Source of the DNA: Pseudomonadota bacterium
GTDB lineage: Bacteria; Pseudomonadota; Gammaproteobacteria; Steroidobacterales; JBCBZW01
Assembly: GCA_039193195.1 (NCBI GenBank)
Contig: JBCCWS010000034.1
Span: 1 to 63,384 of the forward strand
Length of the DNA stretch: 63,384 nt
Direction of reading: 5' to 3'
Both the position numbers and the translations under genes were made by a program. A model generated the notes under the pieces. That model did no database searches, had not been told where the DNA came from, and worked only from the letters and a program-made list of their open reading frames with translations. Shown here piece by piece: positions 26,643 to 35,921 of the stretch (the first letter of the stretch is position 1; every line of letters starts with the position of its first letter).

Positions 26643-27806
26643 GTGGCCACACCCAGCGCTGCCATCGCGCGCCCTGCGCTCGCCAACGCTAGGCGCGTCG
26701 TCGTAAAAGTAGGCACGCGCGTGCTCACGCGCGACGACGGCCGGCCTGCGCTCACCCGTCTGGCGGGCATCATCGAGCAGCTCGCCGACCTTCAGCACGC
26801 CGGTCGTGAAGTGCTACTGGTCAGCTCCGGGGCAGTCGGTCTTGGCTGCGAGCGACTCAAGCTGGAGCCACCGCTCACGCCGGCCCAGCGCCAGGCCTGC
26901 GCCGCCGTCGGCCAGATGCCGCTGATGGCACTCTACGAACAGGGTTTCTCACGCTTTGGCATCGTCTGCGCCCAGTTGCTACTCACGCGACGGGATTTCA
27001 GCCTGCGCCAGAGCTACCTCAGCCTGCAGCACACGATGGGCAGCCTGCTGCGGTCGGCGGTCATCCCCATCATCAACGAAAACGACGTGGTGGCCCGCGA
27101 GGAGGTGTCCGAGGCAAGCGCCATGGCCTTTGGCAACAACGACCAGCTGTCCGCCCTAGTGGCCTCCAAGCTCGATGCGGACTTGCTGGTGATGCTAACG
27201 GACGTGGATGGCGTGTACGCCACTGACCCGCGTTTGGAGCCCGCCGCGACGCTACTCGAAGAGGTCCGTCCCCTGGAGAGCCCGGAGGATTCACCCGAAC
27301 TCGGTGGCGGCAACGCGCTGAGCCGCGGCGGTATGCGCAGCAAGGTCGCCGCAGCCCACCTCGCGGCCCACGCGGGTTGCCACGCGGTGATCGCCTCGGG
27401 CCTTGCGCACGGCAATTTGGCCCGCATCGCCGAAGGCGAACGCGCAGGCACCTGGTACCACGCCCGCCCCGCCCTCGCGGCGCGGCGGCGCTGGATCGCC
27501 TTCGCCTCCGCACCTACGGCGCGACTCTCACTGGATCAGGGCGCGGTACACGCCATCGTGAAGCAAGGCGCCTCCCTGCTCGCCCCTGGGGTCACGGAAA
27601 TCCTAGGCGACTTCCATCGCGGCGATGTGGTGGAGCTATGTGATCCCTCAGGTGAGGTGATCGCCAGAGGCGTCACCCACTACGACGCCGCCACCGCCCG
27701 CGCTTGGATACGCGGCGTGCCGCCCGAACACGTGCGCAGTCACGACGCCCTCGTCCACCGCGACGACCTCGCCCTCGCGCCGAGCGACACCGATCCGCGC
27801 GGCTAG
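26643..27806 (+). CDS. proB: Glutamate 5-kinase
   Basis: First enzyme of proline biosynthesis: ATP-dependent phosphorylation of L-glutamate. The 387-residue product has an amino-acid kinase domain (RVVVKVGTRVL, VLLVSSGAVGLG, PIINENDVVA, AFGNNDQLSALVA, TDVDGVYATDP, GGMRSKVAAA). A C-terminal PUA domain follows (SLDQGAVHAIVKQGASLLAPGV ... GDVVELCDPSGEVIARG). A GTG at 26643 is used; the open frame goes on upstream but shows no kinase homology. It precedes proA by 24 bases in the classic proBA order. Confidence 0.95.
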   Translation: MATPSAAIARPALANARRVVVKVGTRVLTRDDGRPALTRLAGIIEQLADLQHAGREVLLVSSGAVGLGCERLKLEPPLTPAQRQACAAVGQMPLMALYEQGFSRFGIVCAQLLLTRRDFSLRQSYLSLQHTMGSLLRSAVIPIINENDVVAREEVSEASAMAFGNNDQLSALVASKLDADLLVMLTDVDGVYATDPRLEPAATLLEEVRPLESPEDSPELGGGNALSRGGMRSKVAAAHLAAHAGCHAVIASGLAHGNLARIAEGERAGTWYHARPALAARRRWIAFASAPTARLSLDQGAVHAIVKQGASLLAPGVTEILGDFHRGDVVELCDPSGEVIARGVTHYDAATARAWIRGVPPEHVRSHDALVHRDDLALAPSDTDPRG

Positions 27807-27830
27807 CCCCCAAGCCCCAGCCCTATTGCC

Positions 27831-29153
27831 ATGACCCACGATCCCAAGACGCTCCGCGCCCTCGCCCTGCAGGCTCGCCACGGCCAACGCGCACTCGGGG
27901 CGGCGCCAGCCGCAGATCGCACCGCCGCGCTGGAGACCCTGGCGTCGCTTCTGGACGCGCGACGCGAGGCTCTGCTTGCCGCAAACCGCGAAGATCTGGC
28001 GCGAGCCGAGCGCGATGGGCTGAGCGGTGTGCTCCTAGCTCGCCTCGGTCTCAGTCACGGCAAGCTGGACGCGATGATCGACGGCGTGCGCCAACTCGCC
28101 GCCACGCCCGACCCGCTCGGTCGAACCCAACGCGCCACGCAGCTCGACGATGGCCTCATCCTGCGCCAAGTCTCCCATGCCTTGGGCGTGCTACTGATCA
28201 TCTTCGAAAGCCGGCCCGACGCCGTGATCCAAATCGGCTCCCTTGCCATCCGCAGCGCAAACGCGGTGATCTTGAAGGGCGGACGGGAGGCCAGCGCGTC
28301 GAACCGTGCCCTCGCCGGGTGCTTGCGCGATGCGCTCGCCGCTGCCACAGGCAGCGCAGATGCCGTGCAGCTGATCGAGGGCCGCGAGGCGATCGCTCAC
28401 CTGCTGACACTCGATGACTGCATCGACCTGGTCATCCCCCGCGGCTCTGCGCAGCTCGTGCGCAGCATTCAGGACGCCACGCGCATCGCCGTCCTTGGCC
28501 ATGCGGATGGGATCTGCCACGTGTATCTCGACGCCGTGGCGGATCCGCAGATGGCGGTGCGCATCGCCATCGATGCGAAGACCGACTACCCTTCCGCGTG
28601 CAACGCCATGGAAACCCTGCTAGTGCACGAAGCGTTTCTACCACACCTACCGGATGTGCTCGGCGCACTGGCCGAGGCTGGCGTACGCCTTCGGGGCGAC
28701 ACGCGCTGCCGTGCGGTGGCGGGGCGTGACATGATCTTGGCCACGCAGGCCGATTGGTCCACCGAGTACGGTGACCTCGACCTCTCTGTGCGTTGCGTGG
28801 CAAGCCTCGAAGAGGCGGTCGATCACATCCACCGCTACGGCAGCGGGCACACGGACGCCATCGTCACTGCTGACCAGGCGGCGGCCGATACCTTCCTGCG
28901 CACGATCGACTCGGCCTCGGTGTTCGTCAACGCCTCGACGCGCTTTGCCGACGGCTACCGCTACGGGCTAGGGGCCGAGGTTGGGATCAGTACTTCGCGC
29001 CTGCACGCACGCGGGCCCGTCGGCATCGACGGCTTGCTCACGACTCGGTGGTTGCTGCGTGGAGACGGCCAGGTGGCCGCGGATTTCAACGAGCAAGGCC
29101 ACCGACGCTTTCAGCATCGACCCCTGCCGGTGGACGGACCCGCGGGGCGCTAG
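27831..29153 (+). CDS. proA: Gamma-glutamyl phosphate reductase
   Basis: Second enzyme of proline biosynthesis, reducing gamma-glutamyl phosphate with NADPH to the semialdehyde. The 440-residue aldehyde-dehydrogenase-fold protein has the family blocks LGVLLIIFESRPDAVIQI, ILKGGREA, LVIPRGSAQLVRSIQ, HADGICHVYLD and the catalytic Cys in YPSACNAMETLLVH. The C-terminus has NASTRFADGYRYGLGAEVGISTSRLHARGPVG. Length is normal. It is followed after five bases by an MmcQ-like gene, so the operon has at least three genes. Confidence 0.95.
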   Translation: MTHDPKTLRALALQARHGQRALGAAPAADRTAALETLASLLDARREALLAANREDLARAERDGLSGVLLARLGLSHGKLDAMIDGVRQLAATPDPLGRTQRATQLDDGLILRQVSHALGVLLIIFESRPDAVIQIGSLAIRSANAVILKGGREASASNRALAGCLRDALAAATGSADAVQLIEGREAIAHLLTLDDCIDLVIPRGSAQLVRSIQDATRIAVLGHADGICHVYLDAVADPQMAVRIAIDAKTDYPSACNAMETLLVHEAFLPHLPDVLGALAEAGVRLRGDTRCRAVAGRDMILATQADWSTEYGDLDLSVRCVASLEEAVDHIHRYGSGHTDAIVTADQAAADTFLRTIDSASVFVNASTRFADGYRYGLGAEVGISTSRLHARGPVGIDGLLTTRWLLRGDGQVAADFNEQGHRRFQHRPLPVDGPAGR

Positions 29154-29158
29154 CGCGC

Positions 29159-29473
29159 ATGACCCTCGAGGATTTGCGCGAACTCGCCCTTCGGCTCGCA
29201 GATGCTAGCGAGGCGCCCCACCATCATCTCACCTCGTTCCGCAGCAACGGGAAGATCTTCGCCACCGCGATGCGCGACGGGGAGTTCACCAACGTGTTCG
29301 TGGATGAGCAGACACGAGAGCAGGCACTCGCCCTGTACCCCGACTGGTGCGACAAGGTGCTGTGGGGTGGGAGAGTGGTGGGCGTGCGCGTCCTGTTGGC
29401 GAGCGCGGACGCACACTTCGTGCAACAGTTGCTTGAGAACGCCTGGTCCTTGCGCCAGCCCAGGGCCAAATAG
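29159..29473 (+). CDS. MmcQ/YjbR family protein
   Basis: A 104-residue single-domain protein of the MmcQ/YjbR (CyaY-like, DNA-binding-fold) family. It has LRELALRLADASEAPHHHLTSFRSNGKIFATAM at the front, and LYPDWCDKVLWGGRVVGVRVLLASADAHFVQQLLENAW. The ATG at 29159 begins five bases after proA; an upstream in-frame start would lie inside proA. Function is not established for the family; co-transcription with proBA is likely but may not mean a role in proline synthesis. Confidence 0.78.
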   Translation: MTLEDLRELALRLADASEAPHHHLTSFRSNGKIFATAMRDGEFTNVFVDEQTREQALALYPDWCDKVLWGGRVVGVRVLLASADAHFVQQLLENAWSLRQPRAK

Positions 29474-29548
29474 GGGTGACAAGCTTACGGTCTCGCCACG
29501 TGCTGCTGCCTACACCGCCTATGACCGCGTGATGCTTCGGAGTGCCCA

Positions 29549-30496
29549 ATGGATGTCTTCATCAGCTACAGCCACAAAGATCGGGAATGGAAAGATCGGA
29601 TCGTCTCCTTCCTCGAGGGCCTGCGTCGCCAGGGCTACCTCGAGTACCGCACCTGGAGCGACGAGGAGATCCGCCCCGGACAGGAGTGGCCGGCGGTCAT
29701 CCGCCACGCCATCGATCGGGCGAAAGTTGCGATTCTGTTGCTATCCGCTGACTTTCTCGCCTCCGAATTCATCAACGAGACGGAGATCGAGGCCCTGCTC
29801 AAGCGTCGGGAGGAAGGTCACCTCGACCTGGTGCCCGTGGTTGCACGTCCCTGTCCTTGGCAACTCATCGATTGGTTGGCCAAGATTCAACTGCATCCCG
29901 CTGGTGCCACCCCGCTCTCCGGCTGTGAGCCGCACGAGATAGAAGAGCACCTTACAGACCTAGCGCTGGAGGTGAATCGGCTCATGGGACACGCGGCTGC
30001 GGGCGCTTCGGAGGTGCTCACAGAGAGTGATGTGGTCACCGAACGGGGGCCAAGCGCGGATGCTCACCGAGGGCCAGGAGCGCCAGCCACGCCCCCACCT
30101 ACCGCGGCGCAGGCGCCTGCGCCAGAGACCTATCGGTTCCTAGGGGAGGACGAGGTGAAGTCCCTAGTGGCGAAGCGCGCCGGCCGAGACAGCCTCGATG
30201 GGCTCCTGATCTTCCGCACGCAATCGCAGCGAACGTGGCTGGTGGCCACACCGGGCACGGTGCACTGCGTGCTCGACTCCCAGAAGACGAGTGACAGTGA
30301 TCGCCTCTACCAATGGCAAGAGGCGGTCGATGCCAATACGCGCGTGCGGGTACGCGAGCAGTCCAGATCCTCCCGCTCCGGCCTGGTGGACGTCGGCCGG
30401 CGCCAGAACTGGCTGTACAGCCATCGCGAGCATCCCAGCCCGGTCGAATTGGAAAGGCAGGTACGCCGACTGGTGGCACGCGCAGCGCACTCGTAG
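29549..30496 (+). CDS. TIR-domain protein with unknown C-terminal domain
   Basis: A 315-residue protein. Residues 1-about 140 form a bacterial TIR domain: MDVFISYSHKD, YRTWSDEEIRPGQEWP, ILLLSADFLASEFINETEIEALL and VPVVARPC. The Glu in the FINETEIE segment (Glu77 or Glu79) is at the position of the catalytic Glu of NAD-cleaving TIR enzymes. A Pro/Ala-rich linker (about 150-195, with APATPPPTAAQAPAPE) leads to a C-terminal domain (196-315) with YRFLGEDEVKSLVAKR and RTQSQRTWLVATPGTVHCVLD, which I do not recognise and which may be the sensor. No partner gene is coupled to it; a defence or signalling role is inferred. Confidence 0.82.
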   Translation: MDVFISYSHKDREWKDRIVSFLEGLRRQGYLEYRTWSDEEIRPGQEWPAVIRHAIDRAKVAILLLSADFLASEFINETEIEALLKRREEGHLDLVPVVARPCPWQLIDWLAKIQLHPAGATPLSGCEPHEIEEHLTDLALEVNRLMGHAAAGASEVLTESDVVTERGPSADAHRGPGAPATPPPTAAQAPAPETYRFLGEDEVKSLVAKRAGRDSLDGLLIFRTQSQRTWLVATPGTVHCVLDSQKTSDSDRLYQWQEAVDANTRVRVREQSRSSRSGLVDVGRRQNWLYSHREHPSPVELERQVRRLVARAAHS

Positions 30497-30678
30497 ACCG
30501 CCCTCGACCCTCGAAAGCTTCTGGCGCGCCCTGGGTTTGGGCGCTGCGACCGCCCGCGTTGGCGATTCGCCGACACTGACCCCACGAGGCGGTAACGATG
30601 AGACGCGCAGGGCGTGCGCCACGCAGGGCTGCAGCGCTAGAATCGTGGCGTCAACGTTCAGCCTTCCCAGTCCGACCT

Positions 30679-31740
30679 ATGCTCCAGCACCACACTCGTG
30701 GCGCGCTGTTCGCCACCATCGCCTGTCTACCTCTCGTCCTGATGGCGCCTGACGCCGAGGCCGCACGCCTCACCGCAGCGGAGCGCGCCACTATCGAACT
30801 GTTCGAAGACGCTGCCCCGTCCGTGGTTTACATCACCACCCTGGCCGTGCGCCGCGACTTCTTCACCCTCAACTTGCAGGAGATCCCCCGCGGCACGGGT
30901 TCCGGGTTCGTGTGGGACCGAGACGGGCACATCGTCACCAACTACCACGTGATCCAAAACGCTGATCGCGCCCAGGTCACCCTCGCCGACGGCACGGTGC
31001 TCCCGGCTACGATCGTCGGCGCGGAGCCGACCAAGGACCTCGCTGTGCTCAAGATCGACGCCGCGCGCGGTCAGCTCAAACCCCTGCCGCGGGGTAAGTC
31101 CGACGACCTGCGCGTCGGCCAGTCCGTGTACGCCATCGGCAACCCCTTCGGCCTCGACCAGACCCTCACCACCGGCGTGATCAGCGCCCTCGATCGTGAG
31201 ATCGAGTCCGTGGCGCGGATCCCGATCCGCGGCATGATCCAAACCGACGCGGCGATCAACCCGGGTAACTCCGGTGGCCCGCTGCTCGACTCAGGCGGCG
31301 ACCTCATCGCGGTGAACACGGCGATCTACAGTCCCTCTGGCGCTAGCGCGGGAATCGGTTTTTCGATTCCCGTGGACGTGGTGAGCTGGGTCGTGCCGGA
31401 TCTCATCGAGTTCGGACGCCTGCGTCGACCAACCTTCGGCGCGGACTTTGCCAACCCGCGGGTGGCGTATCGCCTGGGAGTACGTCGTGGCGCTCTGGTG
31501 CTTGAAGTGGGACAGGACAGCGCGGCAGAACGGGCGGAGATCCGACCGACGCGACGTGACCGACGGGGGCGTATCATCCTCGGCGACATCGTGATCGCCA
31601 TCAACGGCGAGGCGATCGAGGCAGCGGGCGATGTGCTGCTGGCCTTGGAGACGTTGCAACCCGGGCAGCGAATCACCGTCACCTTGGCGCGACCGGACGG
31701 CACGGTGGACGTGTCACTAGTGCTAGATGCCTGGAACTGA
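30679..31740 (+). CDS. DegP/HtrA-type serine protease with one PDZ
   Basis: A 353-residue S1C-family protease: signal segment (GALFATIACLPLVLMAPDAEA), trypsin-like domain with the catalytic His in IVTNYHVI, Asp in KDLAVLKID and Ser in NPGNSGGPL, then a single PDZ domain (RGALVLEVG...GDIVIAINGEAIEAAGDVLLAL). One PDZ domain puts it nearer DegS or HhoB than DegP. It probably acts in periplasmic quality control. The ATG at 30679 is used; the upstream frame start at 30598 has no sequence character. It overlaps the next gene by 14 bases. Confidence 0.9.
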   Translation: MLQHHTRGALFATIACLPLVLMAPDAEAARLTAAERATIELFEDAAPSVVYITTLAVRRDFFTLNLQEIPRGTGSGFVWDRDGHIVTNYHVIQNADRAQVTLADGTVLPATIVGAEPTKDLAVLKIDAARGQLKPLPRGKSDDLRVGQSVYAIGNPFGLDQTLTTGVISALDREIESVARIPIRGMIQTDAAINPGNSGGPLLDSGGDLIAVNTAIYSPSGASAGIGFSIPVDVVSWVVPDLIEFGRLRRPTFGADFANPRVAYRLGVRRGALVLEVGQDSAAERAEIRPTRRDRRGRIILGDIVIAINGEAIEAAGDVLLALETLQPGQRITVTLARPDGTVDVSLVLDAWN

Positions 31741-32713
31741 GCTCCCTACTCACGGATCGACGGGGATCGTCGTTGCGGATCCGACGGACCCAGCGGCCTT
31801 CGCCGAACGTATCCGTGAGGTCGCAGGGAACACGCCCCTAGCGCCGCTCGCGCTGGTGCGCTCCAGCGCAGACATCGACGATGGCGCCCTCGGCGCCGAC
31901 GTACTCGTCGGCCCGCCGCAGCTCGTTGCGAGTCTCGTGCCCCAGCTACCGGCGCTGCGCTGGGTGCAGAGCACTTGGGCTGGGGTCGCTCCCGTCCTAG
32001 AGGCCATCGCCTCGCATCCCAATCGCCAACTACAACTGACCGCAGCTAAGGGCCTATTCGGACCGCGGATGGCCGAATACGTGTTCGGCTGGCTGCTTAC
32101 CCTGGAGCGACGGCTGGCGGACTACCGTGCCCAGCAGCGTACCCGCACCTGGGCCACACTCCCCTGGACTGATCTGCAGGGCAGCACGATGTTGCTGCTC
32201 GGCACTGGCAGCATCGGCACTCATATCGCAGGCGTCGCCCACGGGTTCGGCATGAATACCCTCGGCGTATCACGGCGCGGCGCTCCCGTGGCGGGCATCG
32301 CGAGGACCTTCGCCGTGGACCGCCTGCTCGAGGTCCTGGGCGAGGCGGACTACGTGGTGGCCAGCCTTCCGGACACGCCTGATACCCGTGAGCTGCTAAA
32401 CGCCGCGGCCTTTCGAGCCCTGCGCGACCACGCGATTCTCATCAACGTCGGGCGCGGCACGCTGATCGAAGAGCAAGCGCTGCTCGACGCGCTCGCGGCG
32501 GGGCAACTGCGGGCCGCCGTGATCGATGTGTTCGCCGAAGAGCCATTGCCGTCGGCGCATCGCTTCTGGAGCACCGAGGGCCTGTACCTAACCCCACATA
32601 TCGCTGCGGTGACCCCTGAAGAGGGCATCGCGGCACTGTTCGTCGACAACTACCGCCGCTACCTCGCGGCAGCCCCGTTGGCGGCACGAGTGGACACGCA
32701 ACTCGGATACTAG
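31727..32713 (+). CDS. D-2-hydroxyacid dehydrogenase
   Basis: A 328-residue NAD(P)-dependent dehydrogenase of the GhrA/glyoxylate-hydroxypyruvate reductase group. It has the Rossmann motif LLGTGSIGTHIA, DYVVASLPDTPDT, the conserved NVGRGTLIEEQAL (with the catalytic Arg region), DVFAEEPLP and the catalytic His in LTPHIAAVTPEE. The ATG lies within the end of the protease gene. The stop codon is built at the edge of a MITE-like element: T from the target plus AG from the element. The uninterrupted site would also have read TAG there, so the protein is unchanged. Confidence 0.87.
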   Translation: MPGTELPTHGSTGIVVADPTDPAAFAERIREVAGNTPLAPLALVRSSADIDDGALGADVLVGPPQLVASLVPQLPALRWVQSTWAGVAPVLEAIASHPNRQLQLTAAKGLFGPRMAEYVFGWLLTLERRLADYRAQQRTRTWATLPWTDLQGSTMLLLGTGSIGTHIAGVAHGFGMNTLGVSRRGAPVAGIARTFAVDRLLEVLGEADYVVASLPDTPDTRELLNAAAFRALRDHAILINVGRGTLIEEQALLDALAAGQLRAAVIDVFAEEPLPSAHRFWSTEGLYLTPHIAAVTPEEGIAALFVDNYRRYLAAAPLAARVDTQLGY

Positions 32714-32854
32714 CAGCCTGTTGAAAGAGTCTCAGGCGAGGGCGAGACAAGGCGGAAATCGACGAGAAAGCGCAGTGTACAAGCAGTACATGAGCATTGT
32801 GAGTCGATTTCCAACGCCGGATCGTGCCGCCTGAGGCATTTTCAACAGGCTGCT
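32712..32854. mobile_element. MITE-like palindromic element, ACT target duplication
   Basis: The ends are inverted copies starting AGCAGCCTGTTGAAA (left, 32712) and ending TTTCAACAGGCTGCT (right, 32854). The inverted repeat extends inward through GGCGGAAATCGAC near the left and its partner near 32793-32811, so nearly the whole 143 bases can fold. ACT flanks both sides (32709-32711 and 32855-32857), a likely 3-bp target duplication. No gene inside. It is unrelated in sequence to the element at 16209. Confidence 0.75.
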
Positions 32855-33032
32855 ACTAGTGGCCTGTCTCCCCACAATCGGACATGATGAGGGAGTCGTT
32901 CGTTGGTAAGACCGATGCCCGCGGACGAGCGTGGACCAAGGTCACCAGGGGCACTCGAAACGCGCACCTCGTCGATTGAGTGCTTGCTCAGCTATTTCGA
33001 ATCTGCGGGGACGCCGCTAGGAGCGCACACGC

Positions 33033-33470
33033 ATGCAGGACGCCAAACGCTTATCGCTGTACTGGTTTCACGGTTGCCCCTGGTGCGAGCGGGTGCGGGC
33101 CGCCATCGCCGACCTCGGCCTAGAGGTAGACGAGCGCAACATCCGCGAGCATCCAGAACACGCCGCCGCCATGCGCGAGGCCACCGGGCGCGGCACGGTG
33201 CCCGTGCTCCGTATCGATGCGACCGACGGCACCGAATGGTTGCCGGAGTCCGCTGAGATCGTGCGCCGCTTGTACGCGGACTACGGCGAGCAAAGGCCCA
33301 CCGCATTCTTCGCCTCGCAGCTGCCCCAGCGCCTCGGCATGGCCGTCGCTGGCGCCCTGCTGCTCAGCGCGTTCGTCATACCTGAGGCCGCGCAACGGTG
33401 GGTGTTGCTGGCGGCCGCGGCCGTCTGGTTGCTCCGCACTCGCGCCCCGCTGTTGCGCAAGTGGTTCTAG
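33033..33470 (+). CDS. Glutaredoxin-like protein with membrane tail
   Basis: A 145-residue protein. Residues 1-about 85 are a glutaredoxin fold with the active site GCPWCERV, the cis-Pro segment GRGTVPVLRI and WLPESAEIVRRLYADY. The tail has two hydrophobic stretches (MAVAGALLLSAFVIP and RWVLLAAAAVWLLR), so it is probably anchored in the inner membrane with the redox domain in the cytoplasm. CPWC is less usual than CPYC but keeps both Cys. Start by ATG at 33033, which follows CACACGC with no strong ribosome site. Its redox partner is unknown. Confidence 0.78.
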   Translation: MQDAKRLSLYWFHGCPWCERVRAAIADLGLEVDERNIREHPEHAAAMREATGRGTVPVLRIDATDGTEWLPESAEIVRRLYADYGEQRPTAFFASQLPQRLGMAVAGALLLSAFVIPEAAQRWVLLAAAAVWLLRTRAPLLRKWF

Positions 33471-33489
33471 CGGCCCGCCTGGCGCCCGG

Positions 33490-34857
33490 TTACAGGTTGA
33501 CCACGAACACCAAAGTGATCGCCACCGGCGCGACGTAGCGCGTCAGCACCAACCACACTTGGAACGCGCGGGTCGACCCGGTGAAGGCCTGCGCCGACAC
33601 CTCCCGCCGCAAGCTCCAGGAGGCGAGGATCGCCACCAGCACGCCACCTACGGGCATCATGAAGTTCGACACCACGTAATCCAGACTCTCGAAGATGTTC
33701 CTATCCGCGAATACCGGCAAAAACCCGAGCGGATGAAACTCGGCGAGACGATTGAAGGAGTACACGGTGCCGAGGCCCACGAACCACAGGGATACGGTGA
33801 GCACTAGACTGATCCGCCAACGCGGCCAGCGGCTGTAGTCCTCCACTGCCGCCACCACGGTCTCCGCAATGGTGATCGCCGAGGTGAGCGCCGCAATCGC
33901 CATGAGGGCAAAGAACAGCGGAGCCACCACTAACCCCCCGGGCATCTGGCCGAAGGCCACCGGCAGGGTGGCGAAGATCAAGCCTGGCCCCTCCGCCGGC
34001 GAAAGGCCGTTGGCGAACACGATTGGGAAGACGGCCATGCCAGCTAGCAAGGCGACGCCCACATCGGCCGCAGCCACGACGATCCCGGCCCGCACCACGG
34101 AGGTCTTGTCATCCATGTAGGCACCCAGCGTGAACAGCACGCCTAACCCAATGCCTAGGGAAAAGAACGCCTGCCCAACCGCCGTCAATACGATGGCACC
34201 CGTGATACGCGAGAAGTCCGGCACGAACATAAAGCGCAACCCCGCCGCGAAGTCTCCGGCCACGACGGCGTAGGCCAGCAGGGCCAGCAACAACAAGAAA
34301 AGGGTGGGCGTAAGCCATCCGAGGGCGCGCTCCAATCCGCGGCGCACGCCAGCGGCCACGGTCACTCCAGTGGCCGACAGAAATGCCAGCTGCGCCAGCA
34401 TCATCCGCCCAGGGCTTGCGAACAGGGCATCGAGCTCGGCGGCGGCGCGCTCCACCGTGGTGCCGCTGGCGGGCCGCAAGACTGCGTGGACAAAGTAGTC
34501 GACGGTCCAGCCCGCCACCACCGCGTAGAAACTGAGGGCGACGAAGGCACCAATCGCTGCCATTAGGCCGTACCAATGCCAAGCACGGCCGATGCCGTCG
34601 CGCTGGTGCAGCAGCGCCATGCCGCGCACCACGCTGGCTCCACCTCGACGGCCCACCAGGAACTCGGCGATCAGCGCCGGTAAGGCGATAAGCGCCACCG
34701 CGGCAACGTAGATCAACACGAAGGCCCCGCCGCCATTCTCGCCGGCGACGAAGGTGAACTTCCACACGTTCGAGATACCCACGGCGCTGCCGATGGCAGC
34801 GGCGAAGAACATCACGCTCGAGGACCAGCGGCGCTCGCCGCCCGGCGTCACGCTCAA
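33490..34857 (-). CDS. Sodium:neurotransmitter symporter-family transporter (NSS)
   Basis: A 455-residue LeuT-fold transporter with about 11 or 12 helices. Helix 1 has the unwound sodium/substrate segment AAIGSAVGISNVWKFTF, close to the bacterial NSS AVGLGNVWRFP. Helix 6 region is VGQAFFSLGIGLGVLFTLGAY and helix 8 ALTSAITIAETVVA. It imports an amino acid or related compound with sodium; substrate is not clear. Start is TTG at 34857, overlapping the upstream aldo-keto reductase stop by four bases, with GGAGCG as ribosome site. It is last in a four-gene run of overlapping genes from 36821. Confidence 0.88.
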   Translation of the reverse strand: MSVTPGGERRWSSSVMFFAAAIGSAVGISNVWKFTFVAGENGGGAFVLIYVAAVALIALPALIAEFLVGRRGGASVVRGMALLHQRDGIGRAWHWYGLMAAIGAFVALSFYAVVAGWTVDYFVHAVLRPASGTTVERAAAELDALFASPGRMMLAQLAFLSATGVTVAAGVRRGLERALGWLTPTLFLLLLALLAYAVVAGDFAAGLRFMFVPDFSRITGAIVLTAVGQAFFSLGIGLGVLFTLGAYMDDKTSVVRAGIVVAAADVGVALLAGMAVFPIVFANGLSPAEGPGLIFATLPVAFGQMPGGLVVAPLFFALMAIAALTSAITIAETVVAAVEDYSRWPRWRISLVLTVSLWFVGLGTVYSFNRLAEFHPLGFLPVFADRNIFESLDYVVSNFMMPVGGVLVAILASWSLRREVSAQAFTGSTRAFQVWLVLTRYVAPVAITLVFVVNL

Positions 34858-35921
34858 GAAGGCGCTCCGTCTGGGGCCCCAGCGTTCAGGTCGGTCTTCA
34901 TGATCCGCGCGTGGCGACCGGCGGGATCACGCTCCAGGTCGAACATGTCGCCCGGCGGCACCGGTCGGGCGGCGAGGGCAGCCTGCAGAGCGCGGCGCTC
35001 GTCCTCGGCGAGCTCCAGGACAGCGATGTCGAGGTTCTCCTTCGCCCGCGAGCGGCTGCCGACCCCGAGCATAATGGCCGCGACGCAAGGCTGCTCGAGC
35101 ACCCAGCGCGCCGCCACAGCGGCGATGGACACCTGGTTGGCGGCGGCGATCTCGTGCAGCAGCTCCAGCAGCCCCTGGTAGGCGTCCCAGCCGCCCGCCT
35201 CTTCGATGATCAGACGGTACTTAGTCAGCGAGCGATTGGCCTGTGAGGCACTCGCCACCACACCCCGATAGCGATCGGTGAGAAAGCCGCCGGCGAGCAC
35301 GCCGTAGGGGACGAGCTTGAGGCTGCTCTTCTCAGCCAGCGAGGTCATGGCCCGTTCCGGGCGGCGGTCGAGGAGCGAGTACTGAGACTGCAGGGACACG
35401 ATGGGCGCGCCATCATCCAGCATCTTGCGCACGTGCGCCGTATCGAAGTTGGTCAGGCCCAGCAGGCGAACATGATCCCTAGCCTGCGCCTCCTGCAGGC
35501 ACTCGAGCACCATCTCCACGCCCGGCACCTCGTAGCGCCACCAGTGGAATTGCACCAGATCGAGGCTGTCCATCCCAAGGCGGCGGCGAGAGCGATCGAT
35601 CGCCGCATGCACATCCTGCGGCCGCAGCGTTTCCAACGCGGCCCGATCGGGCACGTACTTAGTGTGGATCTGAATGCCATGCGGGTCTGCCAAGCGCGAC
35701 CGATAGGCGCCGAGCAGCGACTCCACGCCCGTGTAGATGTCAGCGCCGTCGAAGGTGGTGAAGCCGTGCTCGATAAGCTCATCGAAGATGGCGAACACCG
35801 CCCCGCGATCCTGCAGACCGCCCCCGTGATCGGGCGTTAGCTGCCAACAGCCGTTGATCACCTGTGCGATCGAATAGCCCGGCGAGAGCTCGGCACGCGG
35901 CGCCATAGCGCCGTCACTCAT
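34854..35921 (-). CDS. Aldo/keto reductase
   Basis: A 355-residue TIM-barrel oxidoreductase of the AKR superfamily. It has DGADIYTGVESLLGAYR (Asp and Tyr of the tetrad), IHTKYVPDR (Lys), LVQFHWWRY (His), SLQSQYSLLDRRPE and GVGSRSRAKENLD (NADP site). It starts eight bases before the end of the TIGR04076 gene and ends overlapping the transporter gene. Joint transcription with a sodium symporter, a TIGR04076 protein and an acetyltransferase hints at use of an imported compound, not shown by sequence. Confidence 0.87.
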   Translation of the reverse strand: MSDGAMAPRAELSPGYSIAQVINGCWQLTPDHGGGLQDRGAVFAIFDELIEHGFTTFDGADIYTGVESLLGAYRSRLADPHGIQIHTKYVPDRAALETLRPQDVHAAIDRSRRRLGMDSLDLVQFHWWRYEVPGVEMVLECLQEAQARDHVRLLGLTNFDTAHVRKMLDDGAPIVSLQSQYSLLDRRPERAMTSLAEKSSLKLVPYGVLAGGFLTDRYRGVVASASQANRSLTKYRLIIEEAGGWDAYQGLLELLHEIAAANQVSIAAVAARWVLEQPCVAAIMLGVGSRSRAKENLDIAVLELAEDERRALQAALAARPVPPGDMFDLERDPAGRHARIMKTDLNAGAPDGAPS

